DNA of 64,000 bases from Cryptomeria japonica (Eukaryota; Streptophyta; Pinopsida; Cupressales; Cupressaceae): assembly GCF_030272615.1 (NCBI RefSeq), contig NC_081408.1, positions 402,905,889-402,969,888 of the forward strand, in the 5' to 3' direction. Every line of letters starts with the position of its first letter. Position 1 is the stretch's first letter. A program made the position numbers and the translations under genes. A model generated the notes under the pieces. The model was not told the DNA's origin. It saw nothing but the letters and a program-made list of their open reading frames with translations, and did not search any database. Positions 1 through 10,386 of this stretch are shown here, piece by piece.

Positions 1-490
1 TGCCAAAAAGTAGAGGAATGAGCAGATTTGGAAGTGCCAGCTTAATCTTCCAATCCCAGTCTATATATATATATTTTTCTTTAATGATTTGGATTGAGCA
101 GCCTCATTCAAGAGCTCAGTCAGATGGTTCTCAATTTTCCCACATAGAGTCGTTAAGCTCATCTCTTTTCTCTGAAAAATTCTGCGATTCCTTTCTTTCC
201 AAATTTCCCCAAATCAGAAGAGATGGTAAAATATAAAGTAAAGATGATAAATTTATTTATTAATTAAATATGCTAGGATATTTAATTAAATAAATAGGAT
301 AATTGATCAAAATGATTTACTTGGAATGATTTAATTAATATAGAGTGATTAACTTGCCATGTAACATTAATGATTGAAGAATTAATTATTTAGGTGCTCA
401 AGGTTGATTTAATTGCCTTTGGTTAGGACCTTGGTGATGTTGTCGAGAATAGGGGCCCATGGTTTAGATGACCATTTTTAGGGTATTACA
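1..490 (-). repeat. Partial LTR, minus strand, running off the left edge
   Basis: On the minus strand the sequence begins TGTAATACCC at 490, a typical plant LTR start, and runs leftwards out of the window. The part at about 236-480 is recognisably repeated in inverted orientation at about 56750-56980, including a shared run around a CTCGACAAC motif and a shared AT-rich stretch of TTAATTAAATA type. No purine-rich tract lies to the right of 490, so this end looks like the outer edge of a 5' LTR or a solo LTR rather than a 3' LTR. The other end is not visible. Short open frames here are not convincing genes. Confidence 0.6.
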
Positions 491-1379
491 CCGATGAACA
501 ACTCACATCACAAATTCCATTGTTTCACCTTTAAAGTTGCATTTTTCCCAATTCAGTCAAAAGTAAAATTTCAATAATCACTCTGTATATATCCAAGTTG
601 ACAAGAGAATATGTAGAGCTCTTTCTGTTTATGCTCTCATTCCAGTGACAACTTTCAAACAAAGGGCCCTACATGGAAAACTCATTGTATAGAAAAAAAC
701 AAGATATACATATGGGTATCTTGACCTAGAAATTTTTGATCAAACTCATAAATAGAAATAATTAGAAATTTTGATAGCAATGATAGGCCACTGATAAACC
801 TTATTTGCTATTTTGAAGGAACTTAATAATTTATTGTTTGCATTTCTAAGTGTATTATTTTAGCTATATTCTAAAACTGGGAAAAAATAAAATGAATGAA
901 ATGGATCCTGCGTACCATACCATATGATCTGCTTGAAATCCAATTGAAGAAGTCATGTATAAAGCTTGAAAATACTGCATTTACTAGCATCTTTCCCATC
1001 AGTATCAAAATGGACACCCACCAAAGCATAATGGATGAAGGAAATTTTGTCAAATGTTACAGTTAAGTTGCAAAACAAATCTACAAAATTGCCACATCCA
1101 TTAAATTAGCAATGAAATCCCTCCTTCCTTTATTGGCAGTTTTATTTGGGTAGTTAGCCCACTTGTAGTGAGAAATTCTAGCAACAAAGAATCTTGTAAA
1201 AATTACCTTAATTGGTGTCACCCTAACAACTATTTTCATATTGAGAACTAACATTCTCCATGGTTTTTCCCTTCTTGGGTTTTCCATATCATATCTGGTG
1301 TTTCATATGTGTGTGATTTCATCTTAATATCTATTCATGGTTAAAGTAGTCTTAAGTTTATGGATTTGTTTTTGTGGGA
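491..1379. other. AT-rich spacer, no gene recognised
   Basis: I see no convincing coding region. A minus-strand frame at about 1081-1287 has a faint resemblance to a decayed zinc-knuckle region (a basic stretch followed by spaced His and Asn-Lys residues), but the cysteines are missing and I do not call it. This is probably degraded transposon sequence lying between the left LTR and the copia element. Confidence 0.5.
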
Positions 1380-1406
1380 AAAGTAATATAATGTTAATTG
1401 ATAATT

Positions 1407-1437
1407 GATTCACCCCCACTCTCAGTTGTCTAGAACA
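1407..1437 (+). repeat. Relic of an LTR 3' end
   Basis: GATTCACCCCCACTCTCAG followed shortly by AGAACA resembles the last 30-40 bases of the Sirevirus-like LTRs found at 44236 and 50179 (GATTCAC, a C-run, then a TCCAACA end). No primer site follows, so this is either the end of a solo LTR or a fragment. The matching start was not found. Confidence 0.35.
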
Positions 1438-1460
1438 ATAAAACAAGGTAGTGACATTGC

Positions 1461-1923
1461 TGTTGAAATGTGGTGACTAATCAGCAAAGTACTGTACACT
1501 CAGCACGTATCCTCGCTGGGGTCTGGGGCCGGGTCGGGCCCTGGGTAGGGGTTTGGGGGCGGTAGCCCCCGAGAAAAGTGGGGGTTCAGGGGTGGGAGCC
1601 CCCGAGAAAAATTTTTTTGGGTATTTTTTTTGATGAAAACCGACATTGTAATAAAACCCTAAAAAGGCCGACTTTGTTTGTTGCCCTAAAAACACATGTT
1701 ATAAGCAGCTGGGATGCTTAAGGCATTGTAAGGTTGATGTACTATTTTTACTGGATAATAAGAAAGATTAGACGACTGTGTATGGTGGACGTAACCCATT
1801 CTGGGTGAACCACGTTAAATATCTGTGTTATCTGTGTCCTGTTTTATTTCTTTATCTTTTGTATTTAAATCTGCATATAATTGCTAGTTCATATTTGCTT
1901 CAGATCTGCTTGAAACCCTAACA
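1461..1923 (+). repeat. 5' LTR of the copia element
   Basis: It is 463 bp with TG...CA ends. It differs from the 3' LTR by about 6% substitutions and by an extra 33-bp unit: the motif GCCCCCGAGAAAA occurs at about 1565-1577 and again at 1598-1610, but only once in the 3' LTR. TTATAAGC at 1699-1706 is a plausible TATA box and is preserved in the 3' LTR at about 19480-19487; this is inference. Confidence 0.93.
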
Positions 1924-1925
1924 AT

Positions 1926-1937
1926 TGGTATCAGAGC
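1926..1937 (+). other. Primer binding site (initiator tRNA-Met type)
   Basis: TGGTATCAGAGC starts two bases after the 5' LTR. It is the standard plant sequence complementary to the 3' end of initiator tRNA-Met, used to prime minus-strand DNA synthesis in most copia elements. Confidence 0.95.
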
Positions 1938-1983
1938 GAGGTTTTCTGTAAATTGGCAGGACTTTCAGATTTGAGTGGGAGCA

Positions 1984-3310
1984 ATGGAGGATTCCAAATT
2001 CAAGGTCAAAAAGTTTAATGACCAGAATTATCAGTTATGGAAAATGCAGATGGAGGATTACCTATACCAAAAGGATTTGTGGCGGCCATTGGAAGGAAAG
2101 GCAAAGAAAGCAACCACAATGTCAGATGAAGAGTGGGACATTTTAGATAGAAAGGCACTGGGATCCATTTGATTGTGCCCTGCACCGTTTGTAGCATTCA
2201 ATATAATAGAAGCAAAAACGGCTGTAGATTTGATGGCAACATTGGCTAAGTTGTATGAGAAACCCTTAGCTTCGAATAAGGTATTTCTTATGAAGTGTGA
2301 GGGAGGATCTGTAGCGGAGCACTTAAATGAGTGAGAGAGGATCTGTAGCGGAGCACTTAAATGAATTTAATACAATTACCAGTCAATTGTCTTTGGTAAA
2401 ATTTACCTTTGCAGAAGAGGTTAGGGTTCTCTTGATTTTATGTTCTTTGCCAGAAAGCTAGAATAGCTTGGTTATGGCTGTAAGTAACTCTGTCTCTGGT
2501 AAAAATACTTTGGTATTTGATGATATTGTTGGTGTTATCCTGAGCGAGGAAATGCGAAGGAAAAGCACAGGTGAGACTCTAACATCATCGGGTAGTGTTT
2601 TGAATGTGGAGAATAGAGGAAGATCAAAGGAAAGAGGAAAAGGCCCTTGGAATGAGAAGTCACAAGGGAAGTCAAAGAAAGGACGCTAACAATCTAGAGG
2701 AAAGAAAGATTGCTGGTACTGCGGAAAGCCTGGTCATCTAAAGAAAGACTGTTGGTCTAGAAAAAATAAAGAAGGAGACAAAAATGAAAATGACAGTAAG
2801 GAAGCTAATATTGCAAGTAATACATTACAAGATGCTTTAATCTTATGTTTGGATAATGTTAATGATTCTTGGGTAATAGATTCTGGGGCTTCATTTCATG
2901 CTACACCCCATAGAAAATATTTTCTAGATTATGTTCAAGGTGATTTTGGACAGGTATATTTGGGTGATGATGAGCCCTGTCAAATTGTTGGAAAAGAAAA
3001 GAAAAATATCAAGTTGCAGAATGGTAATGACTGGTTTCTGCAGGAGGTAAGACATGTTCCTAATTTAAGAAGAAATTTAATTTTTGTAGGACAACTAGGT
3101 AGTGAAGGTTGCATAGTTACCTTCTCAAATAGTATGTGGAAGGTCATTAAAGGATCATTAGTAGTAGCTAAAGGTGCGAAGGTAGGCACATTATATCTAT
3201 GTACTGGTAATACTTACTCTACCTTAGCTGCTACAGATAAAGTTACTGCAGGGACAACAACAATAGATGTTGCAAGAACAGATTCGATAATGTGGCACCA
3301 TAGGCTTGGG
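1984..3310 (+). pseudogene. Copia gag, protease and start of integrase (5' half, broken)
   Basis: The ATG at 1984 lies about 60 bp after the LTR and is followed by a copia-type gag N-terminus (residues resembling FNDQNYQLWKMQMEDYL). A CCHC zinc knuckle of the form CWYCGKPGHLKKDC lies at about 2711-2752, and the aspartic protease motif DSGAS at about 2879-2893. The pre-integrase zinc region follows (HHRLG at about 3295-3310) and is cut by the gypsy insertion after the Gly codon. Stops occur at 2170 (TGA), 2461 (TAG) and 2687 (TAA). A 34-bp tandem duplication at 2304-2371 shifts the frame by one base, and the frames before and after fit that shift exactly. The reading frame resumes at 16562 in the same phase, because the insert plus TSD (13,251 bp) is a multiple of three. 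Confidence 0.9.
2304..2371 (+). repeat. 34-bp tandem duplication inside copia gag
   Basis: The string AGGATCTGTAGCGGAGCACT occurs at 2304 and again at 2338, with 27 bases identical between the two copies. The offset of 34 bp is not a multiple of three, so the duplication alone breaks the gag frame. Confidence 0.9.
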
Positions 3311-6300
3311 TGTCATGCCCAACTTTTGGGCACGAACGGAATAATTTTTTTTTTTTTTTTAAAATTACTTAATTTAGAACGACTTACTTAACTAAGTTAA
3401 TGCAAATCTAGTTTGGTCTTAACTATGTTTTGAATGAATCAAACAATTAAATTAATCGGGCGATAAAATTTTGCAAGTTATAAGCGAGCTAATATTTCTA
3501 CAAGAAGTTATCACTAATCTCCATTATTAAATAATTAATTTTCCCTTAGCAATTAATCTCAAATGAAATACATGATCTTTAATTTAGTTGATCAATAATC
3601 TCTTATAGTTCTTTAACTACCTAGGGTCTAAATTTAATTTCCCCTAACTCTTTGATTAAATTAACCCACTAAATAAAATATTCATTAATGAAGAAGTGTC
3701 TAATAAATTTCAAGATAAATGGACTAACAGGGCACTACATGAATCGTTATGTTTACCCAAGGGTTTATCCTACTCAACGTTTAAATTTAAAAGAATAATC
3801 CTTATTTTACAAATAACTATTTGATTCCAAATAAATAAAGAAATTAAACCACTTATATATATATATATATATATAATTACCTATAAACTTATACATATGC
3901 TTATGAATATATTCAAAAGGAGGGTGGGGTTTTTAATTTATTATATTATTTAACCCCTTTTTAACACACTCCCCACCACACACATACTTATTTTAAATTC
4001 TATGTGTGTTTGCCCTAACCCGAAACTAGGGTTAGGGCAAATAAGTTAACATCTATATTCTTTTTTTTGTGCTGTGAGTGTGTGTGAATGGCCTTTCATT
4101 TTTTTTTTTTGTGTGTGTGTAGGTGTGGGAGTGGCGGCCCAAGCATCTAACCCATGGCAGAGCCGAAGGGAGGAGGGCAGAGAGAGAGTCGAGCGGCCAA
4201 AGGAGATGGTGGCGGCGGAGGAGGGTTTTCTTTGAGTGTGGAGTGAGCGGCAGTGGGCGGGGGTTTCCCCCGGGCGCCACTATGTTTATCCACAGTGCGG
4301 CTGAGCGCCGTCCACTGTGGGTAAACACAGTGGTGGCCAGGAGCCACCACCACTGTGGTTGCCCGCAGTGGGGGACCCGGTGTCGCTCACTGTGGTTTCC
4401 CACAGTGACGGCACCGAGCCCTCCACTCTGCGCAGCCATAGTGGGAGCACGACCGCGCGTCGTTCCTTGTTTTCACAGGGGTTCGGCCCTTTGGGTTATT
4501 AAAATCTTTTTTTTTTTATTATTATTTTTTTTTAAAAGGTGTTTACAAAATGTAAAACAAAATCATACAAACATATATATATATATATATATATAAATCC
4601 ATTTTTTTTGTTTAAAGGATTAACATGCAATAATTTTCTATAAGGCATGAACCAGCTTTACATATAACAGATTATCAGAATAACATTTAAGGAAATAAAA
4701 TGTTTATATATATATATATATATATTTTGCTACTTTTTAATCTATGACCCATTTAGGCTTTTATTTGAGTTTATTATTTCTGTGTATCTTTAAAATGCAT
4801 ATAACATTTTCCTAATATTACTTCCAGATTGAATAATGAGGAAAAATATATATTTTTTTGTAGGCAAATTTAAGACTAGAAACTATATGCTATTTTTTTT
4901 TCTATGAAATAAACTACTACTATAGGGTTTATTTTCTATTTTAAATGAAAGTAAAAATGACAGATTTAATTAGATTTGCAGCAGCATAAATAACATAAAG
5001 GAATATGTAGTAACAACAATTTTTATTTTTCAGAATACACAAATATGTATCTACTTCTTTTTTTTTTTGCAAAACATGAAGATTTAAATACAAGCTAATA
5101 CATTTCTGCTTTCTCTTTTGCAATACTAACATAAGTAGGAAAAATATATTTCTTTGGCAATTTTAAGTGCAAGGTAAATAAGAATACAAATGGGTTTGAA
5201 AACCCAACAACTAATTCCCTTCCATAGGAATATGATTAACATAAATACACTTCTTTTTTTTGAAATAAATCCAACATAGCTCACATCTTTTCTTTTATTT
5301 ACAAGCTAATATTGAATACATATTCTTCTTTAAAACTTTTCTGCAACACAAAAACAGCAACAAAGCTCTTTATTCCTTCTTTTCCCATCCAAAGCAACCT
5401 TCAATAAAATACAACTTTGACCATGGAGAGCTCACCTCCCAGCCTAGGCTTACTAGAAGCCACCCCCGAGCTTGGAGAACCAAGCACTAGACGGGTTAGA
5501 AACAAGCAAACAACACATCAAAATAAGGCAAACACTCAACATACATCTTCCCTTCCCAAGCTACACTTTCACCACATTTTGTGATGATCATTCCATGGGT
5601 GGAAGTGGACCAAGTACCATTGGGGAGATTGCAAGCCAAAAATTACAACTCAAGCCACCTCATGGCAATACAAAATACAACAAAGATACATCTCCATACC
5701 TTATGCCCCCCCGAAGGCTCAAAGGCCATATTTTCTCCCCTTATGACCCCCAAATGCATACACAAGGTTATGCAGCAAGGGTCACAAAGGACACCCTTGA
5801 GATCACTCTCCATAAGGAGAGCCTCTCACCCAAGGCTGTCATACTCCTTCCACCCCAAGACCATCTTACTCCCCCAAGAGTAGGAGATCTTGGACACTCC
5901 CAAAACAAGAACACATAAACAAAAAAAAAACATAGAAATGAAAACTTGCATTTTTTTTTCTCCAACAACAATTTACATAAACACATCTCTTTCAACAAGC
6001 ATCTCTTTCCTTCAACAAAACAACATAAACAACATAAATAAGAGGAAATAAAACCAACCTTATTCTGCCAATAGGTATGTTAGATTTAGTTGGGGATGAG
6101 CTGCCCAAATCCACACAAACTTTTCTCCAATCCTTCCCAAAAATTCTATTCTACCACTAATTTTCAAAACAATGCAAAATCTCCAACAATGGAGAGTGGG
6201 TGATTACTCACTAAGTCGCTAATCCTTGCCTAAGAAGGCCTCTCACACATTTCCCAACCCCTTGGGTGAGATGAGAGTTCCCATTGGTTGCTCTTCCCAA

Positions 6301-7403
6301 ACTCTTACACATTACTAAAACTGGAAAGGGAAAAGGTGAGAGAAGATGGGGAAGAGAGTTTGACATCAAAAGGGAAGGTTGTCTATCCTAGGAGGAACTT
6401 TCTAAGTTGAATTTTCGCTCACCTTGGAAAAACCATTTTTTGAGGTGACTAAACAGTCACATGGGAGTAGTCACATGTTTCAAAATACCCCTAACCCATA
6501 GGTATACCCTTTAGACCTTCGGAAAAACCCTAAAACTGACCCTAGGAGTCCATTTAACCCCTTAGAAACCCAACTGAAGTTTATCTACGGGTCAAACCTG
6601 AGTTGACCACTCCCAAGAATTCCTACCCAAGGCAAATTTGTGACCACACTCATGTGTTTGAATGGCTTTGGTAGAAGCAAAACTCCCTCCAAGAGACAAG
6701 TCAAAATCAATGACACTAATCATCACATGTGTCAAGTGACACAATAAAATACAATATAAAAATCACACATGGAATTTGTCTCTTGTAGGTTTACACAATT
6801 AAATAAAATCAAATTAACACACATGCATAATTTACTTCACAAATAAAATACATTACAAACGGGGTGTTGTCTCTCCAAATAGACAACCCCTGGCTTAACA
6901 AACGTACATTGGTCTAGGTTTGGTTCTCCATATAAATTCCATGGTCACATGGATAATTTTCCTGCGCATCTCAATTAACACATTAGTGATTCCAAATAAT
7001 CACAATTATACATAATTAAATACATGGATTTCATTGCACATCAAACACTCATACATTGGCAACAATAATTCAATATCTCATTCAATTAAATTCGATTTCA
7101 CATAAGCGATTAACATAATTCTCAAAATTGATCCATTCATAAAGTAAGCATCATTTTTCTATCATCAAAATGAAGTCCTGCAATTCCAATAATGACATTC
7201 ACCATTTCAAAATAATTCTATTCTAGCAACATATAAAGTTTCATAATCATCAAGCATAAAATAGAGCATCATCATATGTCAATGTGATCCAAATCATGGA
7301 ATCATATAGTTTCTAAATCCATAAAGCATAAAATAAGCATCCATAATAGTCTCAATATGCAAATAACTGAAAATGTCAAACTGAGTCAGGGTAGGGCCTC
7401 ACA
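3311..7403 (-). repeat. 3' LTR of the Tekay-like element (4,093 bp)
   Basis: This is nearly identical to 12353-16556 in long blocks. It holds (TA)n microsatellites (about 3853-3874, 4574-4594, 4708-4726), a GC-rich block at about 4120-4490 in otherwise AT-rich DNA, and long Pro- and Thr-rich open frames (e.g. 5472-5918) that I do not regard as genes. Compared with the other LTR it lacks about 80 bp near 4657. Confidence 0.93.
4278..4445. repeat. Array of five GC-rich hairpins in the LTR
   Basis: Five inverted repeats based on CACTGTGG ... CCACAGTG follow one another at about 4278-4297, 4312-4333, 4350-4371, 4388-4407 and 4423-4445, giving a spacing of roughly 35-38 bp. Each has 7-9 bp arms and a loop of about 4-8 bases. 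The same array stands at 13319-13486 in the other LTR. In LTR terms it is read on the minus strand. Function unknown; a folded RNA element, a protein-binding array, or part of the promoter are all possible. Confidence 0.8.
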
Positions 7404-7415
7404 CCCTCCCCCTCT
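7404..7415 (-). other. Polypurine tract of the Tekay-like element
   Basis: On the minus strand AGAGGGGGAGGG lies directly before the 3' LTR start (TGTGAGG). This is the expected plus-strand primer position. It abuts the 3' end of the pol frame. Confidence 0.88.
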
Positions 7416-8856
7416 AGGCATGAACTTCCTCCTGGAGTTCATCAAAAAGGTGGGGGTACTGTGATCTCATACGTGCTGCATCCTCCCATGAGGCTGTGAC
7501 CTCATCATAGCAATCCCACTGGACCCTAACCTGGTCCAGCTCTCGACTTCGAAGGCCCAGCGTCCGGCGTGCCAAAATGTGAATGGGCTCCAAAGCTAGC
7601 TGCCCATCCGACTCCACCTGCAAGGCATCCCAATCTAGAATATGAGACTCATCATAGATATACTTCCTCAAAACTGAAACATGAAACACATCGTGGATGC
7701 GTGACAGGCTAGGTGGCAATGCTAAGTGGTAGGCAACTGGTCCTATCCTCTCAAGGATCTCAAATGGCCCTACAAATCGAGGTGCGAGCTTAGAACCCTT
7801 TCCATATCGGATTGGACTCTTATGCGGTCGCACTCTCAAGAAGACTCTGTCTCCAACCAAGTAGCTACGATCTATCCTCTTCGCATCTGCATATTTCTTC
7901 TGTCTATCCTGTGCCTCTCTAAGATGCTGCCTAATCAAGTCCACCTGCTTCTCCATATCCCGAACTATCTCTGGACCAATAGCAACTCTGTCCTCTATGC
8001 GGTCCCAACTCAATGGTGTCCTACAAGGTCGTCCATATAATGCCTGATAGGGTGGCATCCCCAAGGACGTGTGATGCCCATTGTTATAGGCAAACTCCAC
8101 TAAGGGAAGGTACTCTTCCCATCTGGTCTGGTGATCCATGACATACATGCAAAGCATATCCTCTAACACCTGATTAACCCTCTCTGTCTAGCCATCCGTT
8201 TCCGGATGGTAGGCTGTACTGAAATTGAGCTTGGTACCCATAGCTTCCTGTAATGCCTTCCAAAAGGAAGATGTGAAGAGGGAATCCCTGTCGGAAATGA
8301 TCTTGCGTGGAACACCATGAAGTCTGACAATGTCTCGCAAAAACACCTGTGCTACTGCTGGTGCTGTGAAGGTGGTACGAACTGGTGAAAAGTGGGCCAC
8401 TTTGGTCAACTTGTCAACCGTCACCAAGATAGCATCATGGCGATGAGATGACATAGGGAGACCAATGATGAAATCCATAGATATAGTATCCCACTTCCAC
8501 TCTGGTATAGCATGAGATTGGAGCAACCCACCTAGATGGTGGTGCTCCGCCTTTACTCTCTGACACTCAAGGCATCGGGCTACCAACTCGGCAATAAGCT
8601 GTCGCATTCCTGGCCAATGGTATAATTCCCTCAAGTCTGCATGCATCTTCTTGACCCCGGGATGTGCTGCATAAGGAGCTCTATGAGTCTCTGTGATAAT
8701 GAACTCCCGCAATCCCCCAGAAGAAGGTACATAGATGCGCCCTCTATGGCGTAATAAACCATTGGACTCTAAGGAATAATCCACATATTTCCCTTCTAAA
8801 GTCTCTTGAGATCGTATAGCCTGGCAAACCTCTAAATACCATCTGTCCTCTGGCAA
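7414..8856 (-). pseudogene. Tekay-like integrase with C-terminal chromodomain-like region
   Basis: This is the last third of the gag-pol frame. The zinc-binding HHCC region is visible near 8700-8550 (HPGVKKMHADL ... ARCLECQRVK). The catalytic core follows, with Asp in SMDFIIGLP, Asp in ISDRDSLF, and the Glu position close to the stop at 8188. The GPFEIL/HDVFHVSVL region typical of gypsy integrase C-termini comes next, then a chromodomain-like tail (about 7420-7580; VQWDCYDEVTASWED). Integrase inserts the cDNA; the chromodomain is thought to steer it to heterochromatin. Two stops interrupt it: TAG at 8857 (its upstream border) and TAG at 8188, just after the TDG residues. There is no frameshift. 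Confidence 0.93.
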
Positions 8857-8859
8857 CTA

Positions 8860-10386
8860 CTGCATGATCCGATCTCTCAAATCCGTGCTCATAGATATGG
8901 TGTATACCTCATGACGTCTCCTACTCAAAGCATGTGCAACTACATTTTCTTTCCCTTTGATGTAGTGAACGTCAAAATGGTACTCGCACAAGAATTCCAT
9001 CCATCTCCTCTGACGTGCATTAAGATTCAGCTGAGTGAATATGTACTGAAGGCTCTGATGGTCTGAGTGCAACTCAAAATGATGACCCAAAAGGAAATGT
9101 CTCCATCTCACAAGTGCATGCACTACTGCTGCAAGTTCAAGGTCATGAGTAGGGTAATTAAGCTCGTGAGTCTTGAGTTTCCTAGACTCAAAAGCTATAG
9201 CTCTGCCACCCTGCATAAGGACTGCTCCTAAACCCTCTAGCGAAGCATTTGTGCAAACCATGAAATTAGCTGAAGGATCTGGTACTACAAGGATAGGTGC
9301 GGTAGTAAGTGCCTTTTTAAGTTCCTGAAAGGCCTTCTCGCATTTCTCCGTCCACTCAAATTTCTTCCCTTTGCACTGAAGAGAAGTAATAGGATGAGCA
9401 ACTTTAGAGAATCCCTCAACAAAACGTCGGTAATAACCTGCTAAGCCCATGAAGCTCCTAACCTCTGTCACACTGGTAGGCGCTGGCCAATCCATAATGG
9501 CTCTGATCTTCGATGGGTCTACTGAGATCCCATCACCGGATATAACATGACCAAGGTACCTGACCTTTGTTCTAAAGAAAGTGCACTTCGACAAACTGCC
9601 GTACAACTGATTATCCCTCAAACACTGTACAACCTGTCTCAGGTGCTCCTCATGTTCCTCCTCATTCCGTGAATATATCAATATGTCTTTGAGAAACACA
9701 ATCACAAAATGGTCGAGGAATGTGCGGAATACTCCATTCATGAGACTCATGAAAACTGCTGGGGCATTCGTAAGACCAAATGGGACCACGGTGAACTCAT
9801 ACTGGCCATATCTAGTGCGAAATGTGGTCTTGTGGATATCACTATCCACTATCCTCAACTGATGGTACCTTGACTTTAGATCAATCTTGGAAAATACTTT
9901 GGCACCCTGAATTTGGTCAAATAAATCATCGATCTTGGGTAATGGATATCGGTTCTTGATAGTTACTTTGTTCAACTGACGGTAATCCATGCACAATCGG
10001 AGAGATCCATCCTTCTTCTTCACGAAGATGACTGGTGCACCCCAAGGAGATACACTAGGGCGAATGTGGCCCTTCTCTAGGAGTTCCTCAAGCTATATCT
10101 TGAGCTCATTAAGCTCATTTGTGGTCATCCTATATGGTGCTCTGGAAACTGGTTCGGCTCCTGGAACAAGGTCTATATGAAAATCAATCTCTCTACGGGG
10201 CGGCATACCGGGTAACTCTGAAGGAAATACATCTGAAAATTCCTTAAGGATAGGATGGTCGTCAATAGATGGTTCCTTTTCCTCTTCTTCTTCTCTATCA
10301 CTAATAGTGATGGCAAATAACTGACATCCCTTTCGCATGCTCCGCTTAAGCTGCATGGCGGAGATCATACGAAGAGACACGGGTCT
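8860..10386 (-). pseudogene. Tekay-like reverse transcriptase and RNase H
   Basis: RT begins with the usual chromovirus lead-in (DVFPSELPGMPP, REIDFHIDL, about 10180-10260). The fingers and palm ([21 protein letters not shown]) and the PFGLTNAP motif follow. The catalytic box reads [10 protein letters not shown]: the first of the two invariant aspartates is Lys (codon AAA at 9688-9690), which by itself should abolish polymerisation. The connection and RNase H domain ([14 protein letters not shown], where the first Asp is Asn) runs to about 8900 and ends in the SRRRHE region typical before integrase. In-frame TAG codons stand at 10387, 10093 and 8857. The frame is continuous with gag upstream and integrase downstream. 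Confidence 0.93.

Noticed and set aside
4278-4445. CRISPR-like appearance of the hairpin series
   Set aside because: Plant LTR context, no constant repeat of 23-40 bp with unique spacers, no cas genes.
4123-4596. 157-residue Arg/Trp/Pro-rich frame over the GC-rich LTR block, with overlapping frames on the other strand
   Set aside because: Open frames on both strands over a GC-rich hairpin array are composition effects.
5472-5918. 148-residue open frame in the Tekay-like LTR, kept in the other LTR at 14621-15067
   Set aside because: It starts without ATG (TTG), lies in the LTR, and its preservation follows from the LTRs being recent copies of each other. No domain seen.
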